The notes beneath the pieces were generated by a model. The model was not told the DNA's origin and did no database searches. It saw only the letters and a program-made list of their open reading frames with translations. A stretch of 64,000 nucleotides of DNA from Microbulbifer agarilyticus (GTDB lineage Bacteria; Pseudomonadota; Gammaproteobacteria; Pseudomonadales; Cellvibrionaceae): positions 372,001-436,000 of the forward strand of contig NZ_CP019650.1 in NCBI RefSeq assembly GCF_001999945.1, in the 5' to 3' direction. The translations under genes and the position numbers were made by a program. Numbering within the stretch: the stretch's first letter is position 1; every line of letters starts with the position of its first letter. Positions 28,984 through 37,639 of the stretch are shown here, piece by piece.

Positions 28984-29065
28984 ACAGCTTGGCGAGACCT
29001 TCTAAAACATGGATGTTTTAGAAGAGCCCTCAGGAGTGGGAATACGGCGTGTCTTGCCAAGCTGT
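28984..29065 (+). repeat. Structured 3'-UTR element, copy 1 (after ppc)
   Basis: Outer arms ACAGCTTGGCGAGAC (28984-28998) and GTCTTGCCAAGCTGT (29051-29065) pair with one G.U. Inside lie a 10-base-pair hairpin CTTCTAAAAC/GTTTTAGAAG with loop ATGGAT and an unpaired box CAGGAGTGGG followed by ACGGCG. The same plan recurs at 44108-44221 and, inverted, at 44266-44371. It starts 52 bases after the ppc stop. Confidence 0.8.
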
Positions 29066-29107
29066 GCCCGGTGGCAATGCCGCCACAGTCTTCGGCAAGT
29101 GCAAAAC

Positions 29108-29144
29108 AAAAAGGGACCAACTCTTGCGAGTTGGCCCCTTTTTT
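29108..29144. terminator. Bidirectional terminator beside tRNA-Leu copy 2
   Basis: A stem GGGACCAACTC/GAGTTGGCCCC with one A-C mismatch and loop TTGC is flanked by A5 and T6. It resembles the terminator at 25926 but has compensated base changes in the stem. Confidence 0.9.
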
Positions 29145-29149
29145 AAAGA

Positions 29150-29236
29150 TGGTGCCCAGGAGAAGACTTGAACTTCCACGACCTTGCGGTCACTAGCACC
29201 TGAAGCTAGCGCGTCTACCAATTCCGCCACCTGGGC
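29150..29236 (-). tRNA. tRNA-Leu (anticodon CAG), copy 2
   Basis: The 87 bases are identical to the gene at 25968-26054, including the encoded CCA. It has its own promoter and terminator. The flanks are similar but diverged, so this is an older duplication unit that includes promoter and terminator rather than a recent repeat. Confidence 0.97.
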
Positions 29237-29267
29237 AATTCAACGGTGTGCTCCGTTGAGGACGCGC

Positions 29268-29296
29268 ACTATAGTGATTTGCCTAAGGGGTGTCAA
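29268..29296 (-). promoter_or_regulatory. Sigma-70 promoter of tRNA-Leu copy 2
   Basis: TTGACA, a 17-base spacer and TATAGT lie on the minus strand with a GC-rich discriminator (GCGCGTCC), parallel to the promoter of copy 1. Confidence 0.82.
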
Positions 29297-29629
29297 CGCT
29301 TTTTGCGGCGCGGTTTGTGCCCTTTTTTGTCCACTCAGACCCTATCGCTTGTCGTATCCGCACCGATATTCCAAATCAACGGGGGAATTGGTCCGCAAAT
29401 CGCTTATAATCGCGGCAATGTGCAACGATTTCAGTGGCCCTGTGCCGCTTCCGGCATTCGCCACTCCAAATGCTCACCTTGGATTCTTGCCCGTGAACCT
29501 CATGCCTGGGAGTAAATCCCCGGCAGGCCTCCACCGAGACCTGGCAGTTGCACCCACTCACCTTCCTGCGCCGGATGATTCCGGGGCCGCGCAGAGCGCG
29601 TGCTTAAATGCAGAACATTGGAAGCAAAT
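29297..29629. other. Intergenic region upstream of rnr
   Basis: No convincing gene is seen in these 333 bases. A TATAAT at 29405-29410 could be a -10 box for rnr but lacks a good -35 at the right distance. Frames that cross the region lack ribosome sites and homology. Confidence 0.4.
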
Positions 29630-32542
29630 TTGAATCAAGATAAAACCAACCCCTCTGCGATCTCGGATGATCCTCATGCCGAGCGCGAGGCGGAGAAATA
29701 CGAAAAACCCGTTCCCAGCCGCGAGTTTCTTCTCGATGTGCTGGAGCAGCAGCCAGGCCCCGTAGCCTGGGAAGCGGTAGCGGACCTGCTCTCGATTGAC
29801 GATGAAGATCGCCGCGAGGGTGTGCGCCGTCGCTTGATTGCCATGAGCCGAGACGGACAGATCGCCAGCAACCGCGCTGGGGATTTCGGTGTGCTCGATA
29901 AAATGAGCCTGGTACGCGGTCGCGTAATCGGTCACCGCGACGGCTTCGGCTTTGTGTCCGCGGGCGACGGCGGCGACGACCTGTTCCTGTCTCACCGCCA
30001 GATGCGCAAAGTATTTGATGGCGACGAAGTGCTGGCTCGGGAAACTCCCGGCGGCTTCCGCGGCAAGCGCGAGGGCGCGGTGGTGCGGGTAATCAAGCAC
30101 AACACCCAGCAGCTGGCCGGACGCCTGTATCGCGAAGACGGCGTTTGCTTTGTGCGCCCGGATAACCCGCGTATGACCCTCGACGTATTGGTCGCGGAAG
30201 GCAAGTGTGCCGATGCACAAAGTGGCCAGTATGTGGTGGTGAATATCACCACCCAGCCGGGCCGCAATAATTTGCCGCAGGGTGAGGTTGCGGAAATTCT
30301 CGGCGACCACCTTGCCCCGGGGATGGAAATCGACGTTGCCATTCGCAACTACGGTATTCCCCATAGCTGGCCCGCCGCGGTACAGACGCAAACCGACACA
30401 ATCGCCGATGAGGTGCTGGAAGAAGACAAGGCGGCGCGCATTGATCTGCGCCAGCTGCCGCTGGTCACCATCGACGGTGAAGATGCGCGGGATTTTGACG
30501 ATGCCGTCTACTGTGAAGTGCTGCCGGATGGCAATTGGAAACTGCTGGTCGCCATTGCCGATGTATCTCATTACGTGCAGATCAATACTGCGCTGGACCA
30601 GGAAGCCCACCAGCGTGGCAACTCGGTGTATTTCCCTGACTTTGTTGTGCCGATGCTGCCGGAGAAACTCTCCAACGGTTTGTGCTCACTGAATCCGCAT
30701 GTGGATCGCCTGTGTATGGTGTGTGAAATGCACATCGATCCGTCCGGCAATATCCTCAACTTCCAGTTCTTTGAAGGCCTGATGCGCAGCCACGCGCGCT
30801 TTACCTATACCCAGGTTGGGGAAATGGTTGAGGAGCGGGATAACCGCGATAGTGGTGTTCGCAAGCAGTTTGCCGCACTTGCGCCACACATCGACAACCT
30901 GCACGACCTTTACGGTGCGCTGCGCGGTGCGCGCGATCGCCGCGGTGCCATCGATTTCGAAACCACAGAAACGCGGATCATGTTCGACGCTGCGCGGAAG
31001 ATCGAGCGCATCGTGCCGGTGCAGCGCAACGACGCGCACAAGATGATCGAAGAGTGCATGCTTGCCGCCAATGTGTGTGCGGCTGAGCTGATGGAGCTGG
31101 CGGAGTTGCCAGCGCTGTACCGCGTGCACGACATTCCCAAGCAGGAGCGGCTGGAAAACCTGCGCGAATACCTTGGCGAGCTGGGCTTGCGTCTGGAAGG
31201 GGGTAGTGAGCCCCAGCCCAGCCACTACCAGGAATTGCTTTCGCAAGCAGACGGTCGCCCGGATTTCCATATTATCCAGACTATGTTGCTGCGCTCGATG
31301 AACCAAGCGGTGTATCAGCCGGAGAATCGCGGTCATTTCGGGCTCGATTATCGCGCTTATGCACACTTCACCTCGCCGATTCGTCGTTACCCGGATCTGC
31401 TGCTGCACCGCGGGCTGCGCTGGCTGGTGCGCAATGGCAGCGCCAATCCGGCAGCGGTGGCAAAGAAAGTGCGCCAGGCACCCGGTGCCCAGGTAATGGA
31501 GCGCGAGCAGATTTTGCCGTACACCGCCGTTGCCATGGTGGAGTTGGGAGAGCACTGCTCGATGACCGAGCGCCGTGCCGACGACGCAACCCGCGACGTG
31601 GTCAGCTGGCTCAAGTGTGAATACTTGCAGGACCATGTGGGTGAGGTGTACCGCGGTGTTATCAGCGCGGTAACCGGCTTTGGCTTGTTTGTGGAACTGG
31701 AAGATCTCTATGTGGAGGGTCTGATCCATGTCACTGCCTTGCCAAAGGACTACTACCACTTCGAACAGGCGCAACAGCGCCTTGTCGGAGAGCGCAGCGG
31801 TACGCGTTTTCATCTAGGTGATGGAGTGACCGTGCAGGTGGCACGTGTGGATCTTGAGGAGCGTAAAGTCGATTTCACATTTGTCGAATTGCATCCGCGC
31901 CCCAGCTACCAGACACCCAAGTATCGCAAGCCTAAAGCCGATAAAAAGGCTGATAAAAAGTCAGACAAAGAATCCCGTAAGCAAGATGACAGCAAGGTTA
32001 GTAAACAAGCCGTGAAGAACAGTGTTACCGGTGAGCCGACATCGGCGCCAGATGTGGAAAACAAGGCGAAGAAAGCGGCGAAAAAATCCCGTTCCGGAGA
32101 GGAATCAACTCAGGTCAGTGGCCGCGCGATGGAAATGGCAGTGGAGTTTCAGGCCGAGCGCCAACGTCGTGGCAAGCACGACTTTAGCAAAGAGGCGGAA
32201 AAGGCCAGCCCCTGGGGTGGTGGACTGAAAACCAAGCGCACCGACAAGGTTGAAGATGAGCCGCGTCCGATTCGTAAGCGCAAGGTGGGCAGCGATGACG
32301 CTGAGGTAGTGCCGCCATCAGAAGAGATCGTTTCCGAAACGGAAGCCGGCGAAGAGTCTCCACCGAAAAAGCGTCGCCCGAAGAAAACACCACCGCGCAA
32401 AGGTGGCAAGCGTCCGGCAGTAGCCGCGCGCAAAGCTGCGCAGAAAGCAGAAAAGGCCGAAGCAGAGCAGCGTGCAGCCAAGAAAGCAGCGAAGAAAAAG
32501 CTGAAGAAAAAACTGGCGAAGAAATCAGGTGGGAAGAAATAA
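29630..32542 (+). CDS. rnr: Ribonuclease R
   Basis: A processive 3'-5' exoribonuclease that degrades structured RNA. It has an N-terminal winged-helix/cold-shock region (about 20-240), an RNB catalytic domain with the metal-binding cluster DGEDARDFDDAVY near residue 282, an S1 domain (about 665-752) and a very long Lys-rich tail (about 760-970). TTG at 29630 is preferred: GGAAG lies 5 bases upstream, whereas an in-frame GTG at 29600 has a weaker site and would add 10 residues. rlmB follows after 3 bases, as in other gammaproteobacteria. The roughly 200-residue basic tail is longer than the E. coli one. Confidence 0.95.
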   Translation: MNQDKTNPSAISDDPHAEREAEKYEKPVPSREFLLDVLEQQPGPVAWEAVADLLSIDDEDRREGVRRRLIAMSRDGQIASNRAGDFGVLDKMSLVRGRVIGHRDGFGFVSAGDGGDDLFLSHRQMRKVFDGDEVLARETPGGFRGKREGAVVRVIKHNTQQLAGRLYREDGVCFVRPDNPRMTLDVLVAEGKCADAQSGQYVVVNITTQPGRNNLPQGEVAEILGDHLAPGMEIDVAIRNYGIPHSWPAAVQTQTDTIADEVLEEDKAARIDLRQLPLVTIDGEDARDFDDAVYCEVLPDGNWKLLVAIADVSHYVQINTALDQEAHQRGNSVYFPDFVVPMLPEKLSNGLCSLNPHVDRLCMVCEMHIDPSGNILNFQFFEGLMRSHARFTYTQVGEMVEERDNRDSGVRKQFAALAPHIDNLHDLYGALRGARDRRGAIDFETTETRIMFDAARKIERIVPVQRNDAHKMIEECMLAANVCAAELMELAELPALYRVHDIPKQERLENLREYLGELGLRLEGGSEPQPSHYQELLSQADGRPDFHIIQTMLLRSMNQAVYQPENRGHFGLDYRAYAHFTSPIRRYPDLLLHRGLRWLVRNGSANPAAVAKKVRQAPGAQVMEREQILPYTAVAMVELGEHCSMTERRADDATRDVVSWLKCEYLQDHVGEVYRGVISAVTGFGLFVELEDLYVEGLIHVTALPKDYYHFEQAQQRLVGERSGTRFHLGDGVTVQVARVDLEERKVDFTFVELHPRPSYQTPKYRKPKADKKADKKSDKESRKQDDSKVSKQAVKNSVTGEPTSAPDVENKAKKAAKKSRSGEESTQVSGRAMEMAVEFQAERQRRGKHDFSKEAEKASPWGGGLKTKRTDKVEDEPRPIRKRKVGSDDAEVVPPSEEIVSETEAGEESPPKKRRPKKTPPRKGGKRPAVAARKAAQKAEKAEAEQRAAKKAAKKKLKKKLAKKSGGKK

Positions 32543-32545
32543 ATC

Positions 32546-33304
32546 GTGGCTCAGCAATTGGTTTATGGCTTGCACGCGGTGCAGGCCCTGTTAAAAAGTT
32601 CGCCCCAACAGGTGCAGGAGCTACTGCTGTTGCGCGGCCGCCGCGATCAAAAACTGCAGAAAATTATTCGTCAGGCGGAACAGAACGAAATCGTGATTCG
32701 CTTCGTGGATCGCCGTGCGCTGGATGAAAAAGTTGCCGATGAGGGTAACCACCAGGGCGCGGTGGCCATCTGTGTGGGTGATACCAAGATTTATGATGAG
32801 CAGTTCCTGAAGTCCTTGCTGAAAGACCTGGATACTAATGGCGAAGCGCCTTTCCTGTTGATCCTCGATGGGGTTACCGACCCGCACAACCTGGGCGCCT
32901 GTCTGCGCTCCGCGGATGCGGCCGGCGTGCATGCAGTCATTGCGCCCAAGGATAAAGCCGCGGGTCTCACGCCGACGGCGCGCAAGGTGGCCTGCGGGGC
33001 CGCCGAAGTGTTGCCGTTTATTACTGTCACCAATCTGGCGCGTACGCTGCAAATGTTGCAGCAAGCCGGTGTGTGGATATACGGCGCTGCCGGTGAGGCA
33101 GAACAGGATGTGTACCAGTCTTCTCTGACCGGGCCGCTAGCGCTGGTGATGGGTGCCGAAGGTCCTGGCTTGCGTCGTCTGACGCGGGAAAACTGCGATC
33201 ACCTGATCAAAATCCCCATGGCGGGTGAGGTTAGCAGCCTGAACGTTTCTGTTGCCACAGGTGTTTGCCTGTTTGAGGCTGTGCGACAGCGTCGGAACGG
33301 TTAA
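32546..33304 (+). CDS. rlmB: 23S rRNA (guanosine-2'-O-)-methyltransferase RlmB
   Basis: It methylates the ribose of G2251 in 23S rRNA. The 252-residue SPOUT protein has an N-terminal substrate-binding domain (Y-G-L-H-A-V-Q-A-L-L) and the three SPOUT motifs: DGVTDPHNLGACLRSADAAG, VMGAEGPGLRRL and the knot segment I-P-M-A-G-E-V-S-S-L-N-V-S-V-A. The start is GTG, 3 bases after rnr, so the two are co-transcribed. Confidence 0.96.
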   Translation: MAQQLVYGLHAVQALLKSSPQQVQELLLLRGRRDQKLQKIIRQAEQNEIVIRFVDRRALDEKVADEGNHQGAVAICVGDTKIYDEQFLKSLLKDLDTNGEAPFLLILDGVTDPHNLGACLRSADAAGVHAVIAPKDKAAGLTPTARKVACGAAEVLPFITVTNLARTLQMLQQAGVWIYGAAGEAEQDVYQSSLTGPLALVMGAEGPGLRRLTRENCDHLIKIPMAGEVSSLNVSVATGVCLFEAVRQRRNG

Positions 33305-33313
33305 TCTGCCGAA

Positions 33314-33353
33314 AACGGCGCCTCTTTCGTGATATATCACGCAAAGCGCCGTT
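33314..33353. repeat. Nested palindrome after rlmB
   Basis: Outer arms AACGGCGC/GCGCCGTT enclose a perfect 14-base palindrome CGTGATATATCACG. No T-run follows, so it may be a 3' mRNA stabiliser, a weak terminator or an operator. Confidence 0.5.
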
Positions 33354-33520
33354 GATGCCATCTTCTTAATATTCCCCCACAACGCCTTTCTATCAAATCC
33401 CTCCTCACTTCCGTAGCTTGCGTATGGCCGCAGGTTCACTGCTGCGCTGCACAAGTGGTGCTCGCCTGAATGCGGCAATAAAAATACTCAAAACGATAAA
33501 AACGATGTGAGGAAGACGCG

Positions 33521-34651
33521 ATGAACAAAAGGAAGTTACGCGGTTGTCTCGCCCTGGTGGCGGCAACCTTTTTACTGGTCGGCCTGAAAGCGCAGGCTCA
33601 GTCTTGCCCAGCTAGTCACCCGCTCGCTTGTGGCGGCGCCTGCTATGTGGATGCGGCGCAAGCGGCATCTGGTGGTTGTACCGTCGACGGCGGCGGTTCC
33701 GGTAGCAGTTCCAGCAGCTCAAGTAGTTCCAGTAGCAGTTCCAGTGGCGGTGGCAGCTCTAGTGGCGGGAGTTCTGGCGGGAGCAGTTCAAGCAGTAGCT
33801 CCAGCAGCGGCGGCAATGCGCTGAGCTGCCACAGCGATGAAAACCCGTCCCACGTCGAATCCGGTCGCCGCACCGAGTTCACTCAGGAGTGGTGTGACAC
33901 CATATGTGTAACCTACGTGGGTAACGGCACCGGCTGTTTGAATGCTGCTGGTACCTTTGTGAGCAATGCCAGTATTTGTAGTGATCCGGCCAACGCACGC
34001 GAAGCGATTATTGATATCGAATACAACCTGGGCATCGAAGTCGATGACGAATTCCAGGCGCTGGCGGGGTATCAGGGGCCGGTTCCATCGATCAACCCGA
34101 CAATTTCCGTGGCCGATGCGGAGACCTATTTCAGCGCTTTGATCGGAGTGGAGCGGGGTGTCGAATTGGTGCGCCTGTTAAACACCAATGGCGATAGCAT
34201 TGTGACCCGCAACGAAGCGAGTCAGGCCAAAGGCTCCGACCCGCTGCAATTGCTGAATACCGATTTTGGTTGTGGTTTGTCTACCGATGACATCATGGCT
34301 TATGTCGGCCTGTATATGGGTGACGGTGCCATCGATAAATATGCCGGCGACCTGGATGAATCCGTGAAGGCGGCGATGCTGGAGTTCACCCGCAGCTGGC
34401 AGCCCGGTGTTTCTGCACAGGATTGTGAGTATCGCGGTGGTTGTGACGGCAGTGCGCAGCCCGAACCTCAGCCTGAGCCCCAGCCGGAACCAGAGCCTCA
34501 GCCGGAACCAGAGCCTCAGCCTCAACCGGAGCCAGAACCTGAACCGCAACCCGCGAACAGTTGCCCGGCTTCACATCCTTTGTTTTCTGCTGCCTGTAAC
34601 CAGTGCTTTACCGACGAAGCCCAGGCCGCCTCGGCGCAGTGCGTAATCTAA
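33521..34651 (+). CDS. Secreted cysteine-rich protein with duplicated end module and low-complexity linkers
   Basis: Function is not recognised. The 376-residue product has a signal peptide (about 1-27, ending A-Q-A-Q) and a Cys module starting SCPASHPL and ending Y-V-D-A-A-Q-A-A-S-G-G-C. A Ser/Gly linker (about 56-98) follows, then a central Cys-containing domain with N-T-N-G-D-S-I-V-T-R-N-E, which resembles an EF-hand loop. A Pro-Glu-Gln linker (about 314-347) and a second copy of the Cys module ending T-D-E-A-Q-A-A-S-A-Q-C complete the chain. Such linkers are typical of secreted modular proteins of Cellvibrionales. It starts at ATG after GAGGAAG and overlaps the next gene, so it may be translationally coupled to it. 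Confidence 0.75.
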   Translation: MNKRKLRGCLALVAATFLLVGLKAQAQSCPASHPLACGGACYVDAAQAASGGCTVDGGGSGSSSSSSSSSSSSSSGGGSSSGGSSGGSSSSSSSSSGGNALSCHSDENPSHVESGRRTEFTQEWCDTICVTYVGNGTGCLNAAGTFVSNASICSDPANAREAIIDIEYNLGIEVDDEFQALAGYQGPVPSINPTISVADAETYFSALIGVERGVELVRLLNTNGDSIVTRNEASQAKGSDPLQLLNTDFGCGLSTDDIMAYVGLYMGDGAIDKYAGDLDESVKAAMLEFTRSWQPGVSAQDCEYRGGCDGSAQPEPQPEPQPEPEPQPEPEPQPQPEPEPEPQPANSCPASHPLFSAACNQCFTDEAQAASAQCVI

Positions 34652-35271
34652 GACTGCCATTGCTGGCGATCACCATCGCACTTTCCGGTGCGGGGGTGAT
34701 CGCCCATTGGCTAATGCCATCATCACTGGTGTTATTGCCTCGCGCGGGCTCCGCGCAGGGTGAGCGAAGTGCGGTGGCGGCATCGCCCCGCTCGGCTGAT
34801 CTTCAGCAGGTTATCTCTGTCAGCTCCCTATCAAACTCTTCACCAAGTGCGCCTTCGGTGCACCCGGCAGTCCCGGCAATCAGCGCGGGCGAGTTTATTG
34901 GTCGCAAACACGGCGCAGTTATTCAGGACGACTTTGGAAATTTTCGCGTGGATCTTTCTACTCGAGGATTTGCCTCGCGAGAGTATCTGGTGTCAGCGCG
35001 CCCGATTTATTACCCGCAGGAAGTTATGTTGGATAGTCCGGCACAAATTCAGGGGTGTCCACTGGTCGGTTATTACATTGAGGGCGGTTCGCACGGCAGT
35101 CTGCTAGTAGTTTCTGCAGGCGGCTTCCGCGTATTTCATTATCGCTGTCAATTTGATGTCGCGCGTAGCGTATTTCACCTGCAAAAGCTTGCCGATAACC
35201 CAGTACTGGACGGTAGCCTGAATCAACTATTAGCTGCAGCGGCAACGCTGCCGGCAAAAAAATCACAATGA
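34639..35271 (+). CDS. Exported protein of unknown function
   Basis: No family is recognised. The likely start is GTG at 34639 inside the end of the upstream gene, giving 210 residues that open with V-R-N-L-R-L-P-L-L-A-I-T-I-A and a hydrophobic export segment or membrane anchor. A Ser/Pro-rich linker leads to a compact domain (about 95-185) with two Cys residues, in Q-G-C-P-L-V and Y-R-C-Q-F-D. An upstream in-frame ATG at 34603 would place charged residues before the hydrophobic segment. The stop overlaps the next start (ATGA), so genes 33521-36737 form one unit. Confidence 0.6.
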   Translation: MRNLRLPLLAITIALSGAGVIAHWLMPSSLVLLPRAGSAQGERSAVAASPRSADLQQVISVSSLSNSSPSAPSVHPAVPAISAGEFIGRKHGAVIQDDFGNFRVDLSTRGFASREYLVSARPIYYPQEVMLDSPAQIQGCPLVGYYIEGGSHGSLLVVSAGGFRVFHYRCQFDVARSVFHLQKLADNPVLDGSLNQLLAAAATLPAKKSQ

Positions 35272-36737
35272 CTAATCAAGCAATATCAATTTCTTCAGCG
35301 CTCAGGGCAGTCGTCCGCGGATGGCACGTTTTGATTGTGGCGTGTGTATCCCTGGGCTTTTCGAGCGCGGTACCGGCGAGTGAGCACACTGTGCCCCTCA
35401 CGGCATCCGGAGGGGTAAAAGTGGGGAGTATTATCTGCCCCGCGGAGCCTCATGACACGATTGTGCCGGTAGTTATCCCGAGCGATGTACATGATGCTGC
35501 GTCCGCGCCAGAGATGACTATTGCAGGATTGTGGGGCTTGATTCAGCAGCAGGGCCTTACATCAATTGATCAGCTGTTACCTTACCTGCCCGATCACTTT
35601 CGTACGAACTTCTCTCTTGTGGAGCACACGCGTGCGACCGGGCAATCCAACCTGGAGTTTCCGCGTGTTGTGCTGTTTGGATCCGATGGACACTTGTTGT
35701 TGAACATCGGCACCAAGCCGGATGATCCGAAATATAACCTGCTGGACGTTGCCCAATTACATGAGGGCAGTGGGCGCTGGGAGTTTTCCGTATTTGATTT
35801 TTCCAGTGAGAGGCCCCGCTTAATGCGCAATGACGCTAGCTGTATTGAATGCCACGGCGCCGACAACAGTCGCCCGGTGTGGGGTACCAACCTGGATTGG
35901 CCAGGTGTGTTTGGTGACAACATTGCCGCTGGCCCGCAGGGGGAGGCGCTGGATTCGCGGCACCTTGAACAGATACACGCAATCATGGCGGGTGATGGCA
36001 AGTCTTCGCGCTTTGATTTCCTCGAGTGGCGCCACGAGCCGCTGCGTCGCGGTGGCAAGCGACGAATAGCCCGGCATGCGTTCGGTGCCGAATTGATTCT
36101 TTCCAATATCGCCATGGGGAGTGCGACCGCGCGCGGTGTATTCCAGCGCCTACGTAGTGAAAATCTCCAGCATTTTCGCCAGCAGCGTATGGCATTGTTG
36201 TACAGCTACTTTGCCCGCAAGGGACACCTTCCCTGGGGAGAGGGGAACGCACGCTTACTTGGGTTAACGCCAGACACCAGTGCTGAGCAGGCGATGGATA
36301 AGTTATTGGCGCATTTGGGGGTGGATACCTCTGAGGCGTTCTCAGTGGCGACCCTGCATCTTTTGGAGCCCGCGCAAACCCATTGGAGTATGGGGCGCGG
36401 GGATTTGTACGACCTCGTCGCACTGCAAGTGCTCGATGATCTAAAGCGGGAGGATGCGGAAGTGGCGGCTATTCTTGCCGGTCGCAAGGTAGCTGAGGGT
36501 GTGCTCGGTTGTCCGGTTACTGCGGGTAGTGTTGCCGAGGTCGTGGATTTTAAAATGCTGCATCTTTTTTATTTGCGTGGTCATGCGCGTTTCCTCGTGC
36601 ACGAACAGTTTTATCCACTCGACTTGGAAGATGTGTATTCCCGCGTTTTTCTACCGGTAGCCCACCCGTTGCTGAGTTACCTTGGCGAGTCTTTGCAGAT
36701 ACAAGCTTCGGTTCCTGATGGTCGCGGCGCGGGGTAA
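35268..36737 (+). CDS. Exported mono-haem cytochrome c-like protein
   Basis: The 489-residue product has an N-terminal hydrophobic segment (about 17-37) ending A-S-A-V-P-A-S, consistent with Sec export. A single haem attachment motif C-I-E-C-H at 192-196 is followed by G-A-D-N-S-R-P-V-W-G. The rest is Trp- and His-rich and predicted globular; a distal haem ligand cannot be assigned. It overlaps the upstream gene by ATGA. No enzyme family is recognised; peroxidase-like and electron-carrier roles are both possible. The haem motif is seen directly; covalent haem binding is inferred. Confidence 0.65.
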   Translation: MTNQAISISSALRAVVRGWHVLIVACVSLGFSSAVPASEHTVPLTASGGVKVGSIICPAEPHDTIVPVVIPSDVHDAASAPEMTIAGLWGLIQQQGLTSIDQLLPYLPDHFRTNFSLVEHTRATGQSNLEFPRVVLFGSDGHLLLNIGTKPDDPKYNLLDVAQLHEGSGRWEFSVFDFSSERPRLMRNDASCIECHGADNSRPVWGTNLDWPGVFGDNIAAGPQGEALDSRHLEQIHAIMAGDGKSSRFDFLEWRHEPLRRGGKRRIARHAFGAELILSNIAMGSATARGVFQRLRSENLQHFRQQRMALLYSYFARKGHLPWGEGNARLLGLTPDTSAEQAMDKLLAHLGVDTSEAFSVATLHLLEPAQTHWSMGRGDLYDLVALQVLDDLKREDAEVAAILAGRKVAEGVLGCPVTAGSVAEVVDFKMLHLFYLRGHARFLVHEQFYPLDLEDVYSRVFLPVAHPLLSYLGESLQIQASVPDGRGAG

Positions 36738-36882
36738 CACCCGTTGTCGCTGTTCTGCGCATTGCCCTGAGGTTTTGAGACCTGCTTTGCGCAGTTTTCC
36801 CGCTCCTTGCGCAAATAGCCTGCTTTAATTTCCTTGTCTTTCCGCTCCATTGATTGCTTTTGATGACGCGAGGTAAAGGATT

Positions 36883-37593
36883 ATGTCAGCAAAACAAGCA
36901 CACCGTTTTTTCCAAATCATCCCTTCTGTATGTACACGCCATGTCGTTTCTGCCGGCTTGGTTGGCTTGGCTGTAGGCGCACTATCGTTGTCTAACGTTA
37001 CCGTTGCACAGCAAGAGGTGGCCTTGCCTGATGAGGGTCCGGCACTTGATGTGCAGGCTGACGTGGTCGACCCGGATGTGACCCTGCAAGTGGTTGAAGA
37101 TGCGCAAAGCGTCGAAGACCTGCTCAACAGCATTGAATTGCCAGAGGAGGTGCGAGCGCTCGCGGAACAGCGGCTCGCTGCGGCGCTTGCAGCGATTAAG
37201 GCTGCGCGCGAGGCGTCTCCATCCAATGCGGACGAGGTCCCTAGTTCTGGCGAGGTCTCCAGTGAGGTTGCCGAGCGTAGGGAAGCCATGCTGGCCGAGA
37301 TGGCCGAACGGCGCGGTGAAATGATGGCAAACGCGCAGAATGCCGCGCTCGCCGCAAATGAACAGGCACAGCAGGCGGTGGAGTCTGCCCGTGAGGCGGT
37401 CGAGGAGGCATTGAAAAATGGCCTCACCAGTGACGAGATGCAGGGCATGATCGAGCAGATGGTGCAGGACATTCTTGGCAGTCTGCCCGCCGATGCGGGT
37501 GCAGATATGAGTGAAGTGGATACTCTGCTCGAATCCTTGCGTGGGGATGTGGCGGCCGAGCCGGTTGATGTGAGTGACGCTACCGGTAGCTGA
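36883..37593 (+). CDS. Secreted Ala/Glu-rich coiled-coil protein
   Basis: This 236-residue protein has a long signal peptide (cleavage near T-V-A-Q-Q). It is then acidic, with helical coiled-coil character from about 85 to 195 (many A-x-x-R/E-E-A-x-x-A heptads) and three Met-rich turns (E-A-M-L-A-E-M, G-E-M-M-A-N, M-Q-G-M-I-E-Q-M). There is no cysteine after export and no recognised family. It starts at ATG after AAAGGA. The next gene, an outer-membrane barrel, starts 46 bases later, so a periplasmic partner of that barrel is plausible (inference). Confidence 0.65.
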   Translation: MSAKQAHRFFQIIPSVCTRHVVSAGLVGLAVGALSLSNVTVAQQEVALPDEGPALDVQADVVDPDVTLQVVEDAQSVEDLLNSIELPEEVRALAEQRLAAALAAIKAAREASPSNADEVPSSGEVSSEVAERREAMLAEMAERRGEMMANAQNAALAANEQAQQAVESAREAVEEALKNGLTSDEMQGMIEQMVQDILGSLPADAGADMSEVDTLLESLRGDVAAEPVDVSDATGS

Positions 37594-37639
37594 GTCCACA
37601 GTTCCTTCGAGCGAAACCCGCAGTGTCACGAGGCAAGGA

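Noticed and set aside
34603..34638. ATG at 34603 as start of the second gene of the envelope unit
   Set aside because: It adds charged residues before the hydrophobic export segment and lies deep inside the upstream Cys module; GTG 34639 fits better.
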